NCBI RefSeq assembly: GCF_900101115.1
Contig: NZ_FNFU01000004.1
Location: 157,392 to 221,391 of the forward strand
Direction: 5' to 3'
Source: Cryobacterium psychrotolerans
GTDB taxonomy: Bacteria > Actinomycetota > Actinomycetes > Actinomycetales > Microbacteriaceae
DNA: 64,000 bases
The position numbers and the translations under genes were made by a program. The number at the start of each line of letters is the position of its first letter. Positions within the stretch are counted from its first letter, which is position 1. Under the pieces are notes generated by a model that was given only the letters and a program-made list of their open reading frames with translations, ran no database searches and was not told where the DNA came from. This document shows positions 27,344 to 39,978 of the stretch, one piece after another.

Positions 27344-28978
27344 CTAACTCAGGTCTCGGAAGCTTGTTCGGCTTCCCAGGTGTGCGGGGATCGGCGGCGT
27401 GGGCGCCGGCCCACCGAGGTTCACGCCCGGGATACCCACCGGGGCAAAATTCATCTGGGCCTGCTGGTTGAACTGCACCTTCGCGCCGTAGAGCTGGCCG
27501 CGCCAGTTGTTGCGGTCGATCAAGATGTTGCAGGGCGTGTAGACCATAACGGACAGGGTCACGTCGGTGTTCGTCTCGTTGTTGAGGTAGATGTCCCCAG
27601 GTGGCACACAAGTCGGTGCGTGGTCTGCGGTGTTGTCGGGCACAATCAGCCAGAGCTTCCGGCTGCCTCCAACCCCCGTCGCCTCGAGCTTGGTGATCGT
27701 GAAGCTCTTGGCGATGATGGCGACATTGGCATTCAGAGCGATGGGCTTGATGCTGCTCTCCGTGGTGATGCCGTTCGGGCAGTTCAGGGCGTTCACCACC
27801 GTGGGAACGACAAGGTCCTTTATCCACTCTGCTTCGAGGTTCTTGATCGAACAGCTGGCGGGCGCGCCCGCCCAGGGGATCTCGACATACCCCTGCCCCT
27901 TCCAGGTCGAGGTGGCGAACCACGCTGCCGAGGCGGGGGACGCGTAGGGATACGGCACATCCACCCAGCTCGGAATGACCGGTGCCGGCGGCGGCGTCAG
28001 GCTGCCGACGCCGGTGCGCACGGTGCCCTGCACGGCGCCCGTGGCGACGGTTGCCGTGCCGCTCGAGAGGAGGTCACCCATCACCGTGGAGCCCGCTGTG
28101 ACGGTCGCGACGCTGGTTGCGGTTCCCGCCAGGATGATCGATTTCTTCACCGTGCTGCTGGACACGGTGGTGTTTCCGCCGGCCCAGATGCTGCCGTTGA
28201 CGGTTCCTCCAACGGTCACGGTGCCGCTTGCGATCACGTCGCCCTGCACGGTCCCGCCGGTCAGGGTCACGTTCTTCGACGCGTGGATGGAGCCGGTGAC
28301 GTCACAGTTGTTCAGGATGATGGATCCCTCGCCCGCCATGACGCTGCCGGCGATTCCCCCATTGGTCTTGCAGTCGATGTCAATGTCACCGTGCCCGACC
28401 TGGACGTCGGCCAGGATGCTGTCGGTGATGATGGGGTCGACGATGCCGAATTGGCTGTGCGTGGCCGCGAAGGTTTCCGCGTAGATCGCGGCTCCGGTCG
28501 CGGCGATCTGGGGGATGCCTGGGTAGGCGGGGATGTAGTCGTAGAGGGCTTCGACCTTCTCCGTGTCCCCCGACGTGGCACCGGCGACTCCGTTGGCCTC
28601 GGCATACCCGGTGGACCGGATGCGCACCTGCGACGTCGTAGTCGTGGGACACCCTGCCGTCCAGCCCGCGCCCGCCTGATACTCGATGACTGCGCTGTAC
28701 TTCGGAACCGCCCCGACCGCGGACGTGTACACGTGACTGACCGCGGCACAGCTGCCGGCGGTCTGGAGACCAACCGCGGCGACGTCGACGCCCGCCTCTG
28801 CCGCAGCCCTGGCTTGCACGGAGGCGCGGCTGCTGCTGGTGACACCCAAGCTATTGACGGTGGCCGCGGTAACCGTCATGCCTATTACGAGGGTCACCGC
28901 CATGACGCCCAGCACTGCCATCAGCGCGCTCCCGCGCTCCTTGCGCTGAAGACGGTCCAGTCCAGCGGCTAGAAACAT
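27344..28978 (-). CDS. Pilin-like surface protein with beta-solenoid (bactofilin-like) repeats
   Basis: 544 residues. The N terminus RKERGSALMAVLGVMAVTLV looks like a PilX-type minor pilin: Gly then a hydrophobic helix, without the usual Glu at position 5. From about residue 195 to 330 comes a run of 15-20-residue Val/Gly/Thr repeats (GSIHASKNVTLTGGTVQGDV, ASGTVTVGGTVNGSIWAGGN) that should fold as a right-handed beta-solenoid. The C-terminal ~200 residues contain Cys pairs and an unknown domain. It lies between the minor pilins and pilD and overlaps the upstream pilin by ten bases. Adhesin or pilus-tip role is inferred. Confidence 0.8.
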   Translation of the reverse strand: MFLAAGLDRLQRKERGSALMAVLGVMAVTLVIGMTVTAATVNSLGVTSSSRASVQARAAAEAGVDVAAVGLQTAGSCAAVSHVYTSAVGAVPKYSAVIEYQAGAGWTAGCPTTTTSQVRIRSTGYAEANGVAGATSGDTEKVEALYDYIPAYPGIPQIAATGAAIYAETFAATHSQFGIVDPIITDSILADVQVGHGDIDIDCKTNGGIAGSVMAGEGSIILNNCDVTGSIHASKNVTLTGGTVQGDVIASGTVTVGGTVNGSIWAGGNTTVSSSTVKKSIILAGTATSVATVTAGSTVMGDLLSSGTATVATGAVQGTVRTGVGSLTPPPAPVIPSWVDVPYPYASPASAAWFATSTWKGQGYVEIPWAGAPASCSIKNLEAEWIKDLVVPTVVNALNCPNGITTESSIKPIALNANVAIIAKSFTITKLEATGVGGSRKLWLIVPDNTADHAPTCVPPGDIYLNNETNTDVTLSVMVYTPCNILIDRNNWRGQLYGAKVQFNQQAQMNFAPVGIPGVNLGGPAPTPPIPAHLGSRTSFRDLS

Positions 28979-29553
28979 GGGAGGCTCACTTCCACTCCGG
29001 TCGCCGGCACGGGCTGCCGACTGTGTAACGAGGTTTCGATGCGTAGGGGCTGACCTTTGCCTGAGTCGACGTCGAGCTTGAGGACGACGGTTCGGCCACT
29101 ACCACCGAACACTGGGAAGCCTGCGACCGGCGCCATTCCGTCCCCGATAAGGGTCCAGGTCGCGATGTTTGCGGTTGTGGTGGGGATGAGGTCCGGTGAA
29201 CTCGTGGATCGAATTTGGCCGTTTTGGAAGGACCAGGCCTGGCAGAACCAGCTCTCGGTGCTCGCGGTCCCGGCAGTTCGGACGATCAGGACTTGGGGAA
29301 CGGCCCCGGCGGGACTGCGCCAAATGGAGCTGGAATTGCGAACGCCCTGGCCTACAGACTTCGAGACAAGCTGGCCCGTGCTGCTCGACTGGGCCGCATC
29401 GCGCACCGTGCGCTCAGCAGTGAGGGAATTGATGAGGAGACTACCCACGACCAGAAGCACGACGACTGCGAGCACCATGTAGATCAGCAGCTCGATGAGG
29501 CTGAAGCCGACCTCTGCGGATTCGCGCCCCGACACCCCACTGCGCGAGGGCAT
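28969..29553 (-). CDS. PilW-like minor prepilin
   Basis: 194 residues with a 16-residue leader MPSRSGVSGRESAEVG, cleavage before FSLIELLIYMVLAVVVLLVV, and Glu at mature position 5, so it is a PilD substrate. Two cysteines occur in the C-terminal half (WFCQAW and the final SLPCF). Typical of PilW/PilJ-type minor pilins that prime the pilus. The ATG overlaps the upstream pilin gene's stop by one base. Confidence 0.87.
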   Translation of the reverse strand: MPSRSGVSGRESAEVGFSLIELLIYMVLAVVVLLVVGSLLINSLTAERTVRDAAQSSSTGQLVSKSVGQGVRNSSSIWRSPAGAVPQVLIVRTAGTASTESWFCQAWSFQNGQIRSTSSPDLIPTTTANIATWTLIGDGMAPVAGFPVFGGSGRTVVLKLDVDSGKGQPLRIETSLHSRQPVPATGVEVSLPCF

Positions 29554-29981
29554 CAGGGCGCCCTCAGGTAGATTCGCGTGCTGGCGGTCTGGGCAGGCGC
29601 AGTCGACCCGACAACCGAAACGGACACGATGACCTTTACGGTGGTCGGATAGGCGACCACCGCGGAGCAGGACTCCACATTGCGCGTCGGTTGATAGCTG
29701 ACTCCGCGCGCGTCAGGAGGAACGACGGCCAGGGATGCACTCCCAAAAGCGGTGATGAGAGAACAGGTGTCGCCCGCCGCGCGGGCTTGCTCCATTTGCT
29801 GGTTGACCAACTGGGTCGCCGTGGCGATGGTCGAGTTGCGAACGGAAGTCTGCAGAGAAGTGACGAGAAGAGGGAGAAACGCGACGGACAGAAGGCCGAG
29901 CAGGAACATTGAGACGACAATTTCTATCAGGCCGAACCCAGCTTCGCACGGTCCGCGGTTGACCCGCAGTCGCTTGTTCAC
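29553..29981 (-). CDS. PilV-like minor prepilin
   Basis: 142 residues from a GTG at 29981, chosen because GGAAGG lies about nine bases upstream and a longer frame has no signal. Leader MNKRLRVNRGPCEAG, cleavage before FGLIEIVVSMFLLGLLSVAF, Glu at mature position 5. Cysteines at DTCSLI and VESCSAVV may form a loop. Probably co-translated with the next minor pilin; it is separated from pilA by an intrinsic terminator. Confidence 0.85.
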   Translation of the reverse strand: MNKRLRVNRGPCEAGFGLIEIVVSMFLLGLLSVAFLPLLVTSLQTSVRNSTIATATQLVNQQMEQARAAGDTCSLITAFGSASLAVVPPDARGVSYQPTRNVESCSAVVAYPTTVKVIVSVSVVGSTAPAQTASTRIYLRAP

Positions 29982-30021
29982 GCGCCGACCCCTTCCTGAG
30001 GATTGAGAGTGCGTTGAATGG

Positions 30022-30064
30022 CAAAAACGGCGGTGGAGCGTCACTTCAACGACGCCCCACCGCC
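30022..30064 (-). terminator. Intrinsic terminator directly behind pilA
   Basis: Arms 30029-30042 and 30051-30064 pair at 13 of 14 positions with an 8-base loop, followed on the minus strand by GTTTTTGCC (A-run at 30023-30027). It lies about 50 bases behind the pilA stop and ahead of the minor pilin genes, so readthrough would set their level. Confidence 0.88.
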
Positions 30065-30114
30065 AAAGGGTCCGATTCCTCCGCGTCAGACGGGAGAGCC
30101 GGGAGCCCTGCGAT

Positions 30115-30522
30115 CTAGGCGCAAGCTGCCTTCTTGACTCCACCGGAGTTCGTAATGCTGTATGCAACCGTCGAACCGCTGACAGCGTCGATGCAGAAGT
30201 TCGTTCCACCGGTCTTGATCAAGACGCTTGTCACATCGGCGGACTTCACAAATCCGTACGCGGTGAGATCTCCGATGGTCGTTGTACCGGCCGGGGTGTC
30301 GAGGAGCAGGCTCACATAGGCGACCTTGGCCGTCGCGAGGTCCGACTTTGCGGCCGAATCTTTGGCCTGGTTCTGCTGGCTGAGGAAGATGGGGATGGCG
30401 ATGGCGGCGAGGATGCCGATGATGATGACGACGACGAGAAGCTCGATGAGCGTGAAGCCCTTTTCCTTCTGGCCGAGTTCTGAACGCTTGCGGGCAAGCG
30501 CCTCAGTGATGCTTCTGATCAT
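30115..30522 (-). CDS. pilA: Major type IV pilin
   Basis: 135 residues from MIRSITEALARKRSELGQKE; an upstream frame is rejected. The leader ends KG and cleavage precedes FTLIELLVVVIIIGILAAIA, with Glu5 of the mature protein, giving a mature pilin of about 113 residues. Two Cys near the C terminus (NFCIDAVSG and KKAACA) form the usual D-region disulfide. The terminator behind it and a spacer ahead of it are consistent with separate, high expression of this subunit. Confidence 0.95.
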   Translation of the reverse strand: MIRSITEALARKRSELGQKEKGFTLIELLVVVIIIGILAAIAIPIFLSQQNQAKDSAAKSDLATAKVAYVSLLLDTPAGTTTIGDLTAYGFVKSADVTSVLIKTGGTNFCIDAVSGSTVAYSITNSGGVKKAACA

Positions 30523-30638
30523 GTGAGTGTCCTTTACTGGATGGGTGCTGGGAAAGGCTTTTGCGTTGCCTGAGTTGAAGCTTATGGGCCACAGCGTGGG
30601 GCAATATCCCACTTACAGGGGGTTTTCTGGCATAACGC

Positions 30639-30655
30639 GCCCCCAGTGAGGGGGC
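30639..30655 (-). terminator. Short GC hairpin behind pilC
   Basis: GCCCCC (30639-30644) and GGGGGC (30650-30655) with a five-base loop, three bases from the pilC stop. There is no T-run after it, so termination is uncertain; it separates the pilBTC genes from pilA. Confidence 0.4.
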
Positions 30656-30657
30656 GG

Positions 30658-31887
30658 CTACTTGATGTATTCGAAGATGCTGAACATGGGCATGTACAGC
30701 GCGACGATCATGCCGCCCACGACGACTCCGATGAAGGCGATCATCAGGGGCTCGATCAGGGCGGTGAGCTGCTCGGCCGTGGACTGCACCTCCTGGTCAT
30801 AGAAGTCGGCTATCTTGCCGAGCATCTGCTCCAGGGCGCCGGCATCTTCACCGACGGCGATCATCTGAGTGACCATGGCGGGGAAGACCGGCTCGAGGCT
30901 CAGCGGACCGGCAATCGACTTCCCTTGTCGCACGGACTCCTGCACCTTGCGCACGGCAGACTCGACTACCCAGTTGCCTGATGTCTCGCCGACGATGTTC
31001 AGTGCCGCCAGGATGGGGACACCCGCGCCGATCATCGTCGAGAAGTTGCGGCTGAACCGCGCGATGGCCAGCTTGGTCATCAACGGGCCGAAAACGGGGA
31101 GCTTCAAAATGATCGGGTCCAAGATCTTGCGTACGACTTCTGTGTTCTTGTTCTTGCGCCACCACACGGCAAAAACGATTCCGCCGACTATGAGCAAGGG
31201 GAGCAGCCACACCATTGCTTGAGAGAGCACGACAAGAACTTGAGTCGGCAGCGGCAATTGTCCGCCAAGGTTCTTGAACATCTTCTCGAAGACCGGAACG
31301 ATAAACGTGAGCATGCCGATCACGGCAACCACAGCCATGATGAGCACGATCGTCGGGTAGGCCATCGCCGACTTGATGGTGTCGCGAAGTTTGCCCTCCG
31401 ATTCGAAGTTACCGGCGACCGAGTTGAGCGAGTTCTCAAGGAACCCGCCGGTTTCGCCCGCCTTAACTAGGTTGATCATGATCGGCGGGAAGACCGTGTT
31501 GTGTTTGTCCATCGCCTCTGACAGGGAGACACCGGATTCGACGTCGTTCCGAATCGACGTGAGGATTCGGGCGAGCTCCTTGTTCTCAGTCTGCTCCGAG
31601 AGGATGTTCAGCGTACGGAGCAGCGACAGCCCGGCAGAGGTCATCGTGGCCATCTGGCGGCTCATGATCGCGAGGTCCTTGAGCCCGACACCCTTGCCGA
31701 AGCCGGGGATCTTGATCTCCATGCTGAGGCCGGTGCCCACAGCGACTTCCGACACGCTGATGGGCGACAGCCCCATGGTGCGCATGCGTCCCATCGCCGC
31801 AGCCTCGGATGCGGCATCCAGGCGTCCCTTGACGACCTTGCCGGCCGCGTTCCGGCCCTTGTACGCGAAGGCCAGGGTCGAGGGCAC
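30658..31887 (-). CDS. pilC: PilC, type IV pilus platform protein (GspF family)
   Basis: Inner-membrane platform on which the PilB and PilT motors act. 409 residues with two tandem GspF domains: the first contains MSRQMATMTSAGLSLLRTLN, the second FSRNFSTMIGAGVPILAALN; three hydrophobic segments, including VLIMAVVAVIGMLTFIVPVF. Starts MPSTLAFAYKGRNAAGKVVK. Directly follows pilT (adjacent bases), so co-transcribed. Confidence 0.95.
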   Translation of the reverse strand: MPSTLAFAYKGRNAAGKVVKGRLDAASEAAAMGRMRTMGLSPISVSEVAVGTGLSMEIKIPGFGKGVGLKDLAIMSRQMATMTSAGLSLLRTLNILSEQTENKELARILTSIRNDVESGVSLSEAMDKHNTVFPPIMINLVKAGETGGFLENSLNSVAGNFESEGKLRDTIKSAMAYPTIVLIMAVVAVIGMLTFIVPVFEKMFKNLGGQLPLPTQVLVVLSQAMVWLLPLLIVGGIVFAVWWRKNKNTEVVRKILDPIILKLPVFGPLMTKLAIARFSRNFSTMIGAGVPILAALNIVGETSGNWVVESAVRKVQESVRQGKSIAGPLSLEPVFPAMVTQMIAVGEDAGALEQMLGKIADFYDQEVQSTAEQLTALIEPLMIAFIGVVVGGMIVALYMPMFSIFEYIK

Positions 31888-33372
31888 CTACTTGCCCTTG
31901 GGCGAGAAGGAGTCGCCGAAGTCGATGCCGCCGGCCATGGGATCGTCGGAGGGGTCGACCCGGCGAATAAGCTGGGCGAGGCCTTCGAGATCCTGGGCCT
32001 TTTCCTCCGCCGAGTGGCGAGTGATCAAGCCGCTGTTGACGAGCTCGGCCAGGTGCTGGTCCATTGTGTGCATGCCCTGGCTGCGACCGGCCTGCATCGA
32101 GGAGGCGATCTGGTAGGTTTTGCCCTCGCGGATGAGGTTGGCGATGGCCGAGGTCGTGACGAGCACCTCGGTGGCCACCACACGCCCGCCGCCGACCTTC
32201 TTCACCAGGGTCTGGCAGACGACGCCCTGCAACGTCGCCGCGAGCTGCGCCCGTACCTGGCCCTGCTGGTGCGGCGGGAAGACGTCGATGATGCGGTCGA
32301 TCGTCTGCGCGGCCGACTGGGTGTGCAGCGTGGCGTAGACGAGGTGGCCGGTCTCTGCGGCGGTCAGGGCCACCGAGATCGTCTCCAGGTCGCGCAGCTC
32401 GCCGATCAGGATGACGTCGGGGTCCTGCCGCAGCACGTGCTTGAGCGCAGCGGCGAAGCTGTGCGTGTCGCTGCCGACCTCGCGCTGGTTGACCAGCGAC
32501 TTCTGGTGCCGGTGCAGGAACTCGATCGGGTCTTCGACCGTGACGATGTGGTCGGCCCGTGTGCGGTTGACCAGGTCGACGAGCGCGGCGAGCGTGGTCG
32601 ACTTGCCCGAACCGGTGGGGCCGGTGACGAGCACGAGGCCACGCGGGATCGCAGCGAACTGGGCGACCGACTCGGGCACGCCGAGGTCTTTCAGCTGCTT
32701 GATCTCGCGCGGGATCAGCCGGAAGGCGCCTCCGATCGAGCTGCGCTGCTGGTAGTAGTTCACGCGGAACCGCGCCCCGCCGGCGGTGTAGGCGAAGTCG
32801 AGTTCGAGTTCACGCTCGAACTCCTCCCGCTGCGCCGGAGTCAGGATGCTCTGCAGTGCCGAAAAGACCTTGTCGCGCATCCACTTGGTCGAGCCGTCGA
32901 TGGGCCGGAGGCCGCCGTCGAGGCGGATGCTCGGCGGCGCGCCGACCGTGATGTGCAGGTCGGAGGCGTTGAGGTCGAGCACCTCGGCGAGGGCGCCCAT
33001 GAGGTCAGGGTCGGGCGCGTTGGTGTCGCCCGCGCGGGTGCGGCGGGGGCGTTCGGCGAAGGTGACGATGTCTGCCTCGGCGACGCCCTCGAACTGGCCG
33101 AGCGGCACCTCGGGGGTCGTCACCGACGGCACTGACGGCACCGGCAGGCGCAGGGTGGGCGGGTCGAAGTCGATGACGCCGGAGGCCGACTGTCTTTCCG
33201 CGTGGCCTTCCGCACGGCTGTCCGTGTGGGTCTCCATCCGGGCCGCGGCCTGGGCGGCAGCAGCGGCCATGGCCTCCGCGAGCCCGGACTCGGTTTCGGG
33301 CTCGCTGAGGCTCCAGCTGGCCGCCGTGGTGCCCGGCGGCGTGACCGGAATCTCGTAGATGGGCTGGTTCAT
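31888..33372 (-). CDS. pilT: PilT twitching-motility (retraction) ATPase with long N-terminal extension
   Basis: Hexameric retraction motor. The C-terminal ~370 residues are PilT: Walker A VLVTGPTGSGKSTTLAALVD, Asp box DHIVTVEDPIEFLHRHQKSL, Walker B DPDVILIGELRDLETISVAL, His box TGHLVYATLHTQSAAQTIDR. An extra ~115-residue N-terminal region (AAAQAAARMETHTDSRAEGH and onward) is Ala/Pro/Glu rich and absent from most PilT proteins; total 494. It follows pilB by 19 bases and abuts pilC. Confidence 0.93.
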   Translation of the reverse strand: MNQPIYEIPVTPPGTTAASWSLSEPETESGLAEAMAAAAAQAAARMETHTDSRAEGHAERQSASGVIDFDPPTLRLPVPSVPSVTTPEVPLGQFEGVAEADIVTFAERPRRTRAGDTNAPDPDLMGALAEVLDLNASDLHITVGAPPSIRLDGGLRPIDGSTKWMRDKVFSALQSILTPAQREEFERELELDFAYTAGGARFRVNYYQQRSSIGGAFRLIPREIKQLKDLGVPESVAQFAAIPRGLVLVTGPTGSGKSTTLAALVDLVNRTRADHIVTVEDPIEFLHRHQKSLVNQREVGSDTHSFAAALKHVLRQDPDVILIGELRDLETISVALTAAETGHLVYATLHTQSAAQTIDRIIDVFPPHQQGQVRAQLAATLQGVVCQTLVKKVGGGRVVATEVLVTTSAIANLIREGKTYQIASSMQAGRSQGMHTMDQHLAELVNSGLITRHSAEEKAQDLEGLAQLIRRVDPSDDPMAGGIDFGDSFSPKGK

Positions 33373-33391
33373 GCGGATTTCCCCTTCGGCA

Positions 33392-35062
33392 CTATGCGAC
33401 CACCCGGAGAATTTCCTCGATGGACGTCAAACCAAGTCGAACTTTCGCCCAACCATCTTCACGCAGCGTGAGCATCCCCTGCTCGCACGCGGCCCTGGAG
33501 ATGTCCGCGCTCGACGCGCGGGCAACCGTGAGGCGTTCGATCTCTTCCGAAACCGTCATGACCTCGTGCACGGCGACGCGCCCTCGGTAGCCGGTGTTGG
33601 AACAGCTCGCGCATCCGACCGGCTTGTACAGCGTCGGCAGCGGGAGATTCGGATCGAAGCGTATGCCCAGGCTTTGCAGCTCGGACGCGTCATGCTCGCC
33701 GGGCGCCTTGCAACGCGGGCAGAGGCGACGCGCGAGCCGCTGGGCCACGACGCAGTCGAGCGCGGAGCCGACCAGGAACGGCTCGATCCCCATCTCGGTG
33801 AGGCGGGTGATCGCGCTGGGCGCGTTGTTGGTGTGCAGAGTGGAGAGCACGAGGTGGCCGGTGAGGGCTGCCTCGATCGCGATCTGCGCCGTCTCGTGGT
33901 CGCGGATCTCACCGAGCAGCACGACGTCGGGGTCTGAACGCAGGATCGAGCGCAGGGCGCTGGCGAAGGTGAGGCCGGCCTTGACGTTGACCTGCACCTG
34001 GTTGATGCCCGCCATCCGGTACTCCACCGGGTCTTCGACGGTGATCACGTTGATCTCCGGCCGGGCGACCGAGTTCAGGGTCGTGTACAGCGTCGTCGAC
34101 TTGCCCGAGCCCGTGGGCCCGGTCACAAGGATCATCCCGTACGGCTTGGAGTACGCCGTCTTGTAGGCCTCGGCGTTGTACTCGAGCAGGTTGAGGGCCG
34201 AGAGGCTCATGGTGGTGCTCGCGTTGTCGAGGATTCGCATGACGATCTTCTCGCCCCACACCGTGGGCAGGGTCGCCACGCGCAGGTCGATCTTGCGGCC
34301 GCCGTGGCTGACCGACATGCGGCCGTCCTGCGGTTTGCGACGCTCGGCGATGTCGATGTCGCTCATGATCTTGAGCCGCGAGATCACGCCGTTCTGGATG
34401 CTCTTCGGCGCGGTCTGCATTTCGTGCAGCACGCCGTCGATGCGGTAGCGCACGCGCAGGCTGTTCTCGGCCGGCTCGATGTGGATGTCGGAGGCCAGGT
34501 CCTGGATCGCCTGGCTCACCAGGAGGTTGACGAACCGCACGATCGGGGCGTCGTCGTCGCCGGCATCGGCCAGCCCGAACGAGGAGCTTTCGATTGCGGC
34601 GTTCTCGTCCTCCAGGGTGGAGGTGAGGTCGCTGAGTTCGTCGTCGGCCCGGTGGTAGCGGGCGAGGGCGCCGAGCAGGTCGGAGCGTTCTGCGACGACC
34701 GGGACAACACGCATCCGTGCCGCTTCGCGCACGTCGTCGATGGCGAAGACGTTGCCGGGGTCGACCATGGCGAGTACGAGGTGGCCGCCGTCGATCTTGA
34801 TCGGGAGCACGTTGTGGCGTCGGCAGACTGCGGCGGGAACGAGCGAGACGGCGAGCCGGTCAACCGGGTAGTCGAGCAGCTCGACGAAGGGCAGGTTCGC
34901 CTGCGCGGCGACGGCCCTGGCGAACTGGATCTCGCTGATCACGCCGCTCTTGACCAGGGCGCGCACGGCGCTCTCGTCGGCCGGATCGCCGGACATGAGG
35001 GTGTCGAGCACCTCGATGGGCAGGAGGCCGTGCAGGATCAGGATTTCGGTCAGGGTTGCCAC
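33392..35062 (-). CDS. pilB: PilB pilus extension ATPase (GspE/PulE family)
   Basis: Powers pilus assembly. 556 residues: N-terminal MshEN-like domain (residues ~1-150), then Walker A ILVTGPTGSGKSTTLYTTLN, Walker B DPDVVLLGEIRDHETAQIAI, His box LVLSTLHTNNAPSAITRLTE, and the zinc pair set RRLCPRCKAPGEHDASEL with CASCSNTGYRGR, which marks PilB/GspE and distinguishes it from PilT. First gene of the pilus cluster; the promoter is not obvious in the 165-base spacer upstream. Confidence 0.94.
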   Translation of the reverse strand: MATLTEILILHGLLPIEVLDTLMSGDPADESAVRALVKSGVISEIQFARAVAAQANLPFVELLDYPVDRLAVSLVPAAVCRRHNVLPIKIDGGHLVLAMVDPGNVFAIDDVREAARMRVVPVVAERSDLLGALARYHRADDELSDLTSTLEDENAAIESSSFGLADAGDDDAPIVRFVNLLVSQAIQDLASDIHIEPAENSLRVRYRIDGVLHEMQTAPKSIQNGVISRLKIMSDIDIAERRKPQDGRMSVSHGGRKIDLRVATLPTVWGEKIVMRILDNASTTMSLSALNLLEYNAEAYKTAYSKPYGMILVTGPTGSGKSTTLYTTLNSVARPEINVITVEDPVEYRMAGINQVQVNVKAGLTFASALRSILRSDPDVVLLGEIRDHETAQIAIEAALTGHLVLSTLHTNNAPSAITRLTEMGIEPFLVGSALDCVVAQRLARRLCPRCKAPGEHDASELQSLGIRFDPNLPLPTLYKPVGCASCSNTGYRGRVAVHEVMTVSEEIERLTVARASSADISRAACEQGMLTLREDGWAKVRLGLTSIEEILRVVA

Positions 35063-35227
35063 GTTGGTACTCCCCCCGGGTCGGGCGCTGCATGCGGAAC
35101 CGTCGGGCGGTGCAGGGTAAGGCTGTGCCCGGGGTGTGATTTAGCTCAAGGCTAACGGTACCGGCGGGCCGACACGCTCGACAGTCCCGCGATCTGGGGG
35201 TGAGTCGGCGCCGGATGTCCCGAGAAG

Positions 35228-35938
35228 CTACGCGGCCTTCCAGACATTGGCGATGATGTCGTGCGTGTAGCCGTCGGGGCCGGCGTTCGTGTACTTGGTG
35301 GCCAGCCAGATGCCGTCGCGCAGGAAGTGCGATTCGCCGAACGTTCCGGACTCCGTGGTCGTCTGGATGACGCAGCGGAGGCCCTCGAGCTCCTCGTAGC
35401 AGCGGAGGCCGGCCTCCTCGAGCCGGGCCTTGACCGCGCCGCTCTGCGCCGGTGTGACCCGGACGAGGTCGGTGACGACGCCGGTGTCGGAGCCGCCCGC
35501 CGCGGTGCCCCAGATGCAGGTCAGGTTCTCGGCCGTGTCAATGACCCTGCGGAGCGCTGCATCGTCGGATCCGTAGAGCACCTCGGCGCCGGGGGCGGTC
35601 GCCCAGGCCGGGTTCAGCACGAGGTCGCCCATGGCCTCCACCATCGACGGGCTGTAGAGCTCGTCGCAGTTGGTCGGCCGCGGCGTCCCGTCGTCGGCCA
35701 CGAGCGTAGGGGTCGGAGTGATCGGCAGGGCTGTCGCGGGAGAGCTGGGCACCGGGCGCGCGGCGGGGGCATCCGGGCCGGTCGGGGTGGTCGGGCTGGT
35801 CCCCCTGGGCAGGAGGGCCAGGACCACCAGGACGACGACCGCGATCACGGCGACCGCAAGCAGCACGAAGACCCAGGGCCGCGGCGCCCCGACGGGCCGC
35901 CCGGCACCCGGCGCGCGTCGAGCTCGATCAGCGGCCAC
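35228..35938 (-). CDS. Membrane-anchored hypothetical exported protein
   Basis: 236 residues: short Arg-rich N terminus, one membrane helix (WVFVLLAVAVIAVVVLVVLA), a Pro/Thr/Ser-rich spacer, then a globular part with four Cys (NCDELYSPSM, LTCIWGTAAG, LRCYEELEGLRCVIQ). Similar lone proteins occur in Microbacteriaceae with unknown function. It lies between rpoC's terminator and pilB, transcribed in the same direction but probably from its own promoter. Confidence 0.8.
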   Translation of the reverse strand: MAADRARRAPGAGRPVGAPRPWVFVLLAVAVIAVVVLVVLALLPRGTSPTTPTGPDAPAARPVPSSPATALPITPTPTLVADDGTPRPTNCDELYSPSMVEAMGDLVLNPAWATAPGAEVLYGSDDAALRRVIDTAENLTCIWGTAAGGSDTGVVTDLVRVTPAQSGAVKARLEEAGLRCYEELEGLRCVIQTTTESGTFGESHFLRDGIWLATKYTNAGPDGYTHDIIANVWKAA

Positions 35939-35985
35939 CGGTTACCCCTTCGAGATTGGCTCTACCTTATCGCTCACCGTGAACG

Positions 35986-36021
35986 ACGGATGGCCCCCTG
36001 CCGAAGCAGGGGGCCATCCGT
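35986..36021 (-). terminator. Strong hairpin terminator behind rpoC
   Basis: Perfect 16-bp inverted repeat (35986-36001 with 36006-36021) around a TTCG-type tetraloop, 17 bases behind the rpoC stop. No long T-run follows, but the stem length and tetraloop are typical of actinobacterial terminators. Confidence 0.85.
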
Positions 36022-36037
36022 TGGACTAAACGCAGTA

Positions 36038-39934
<3,897 letters not shown>

Positions 39935-39978
39935 TTTCTCTCCTTGGAAAGTTTTCGAAGTCTCTTCAGTGGCCAGGC

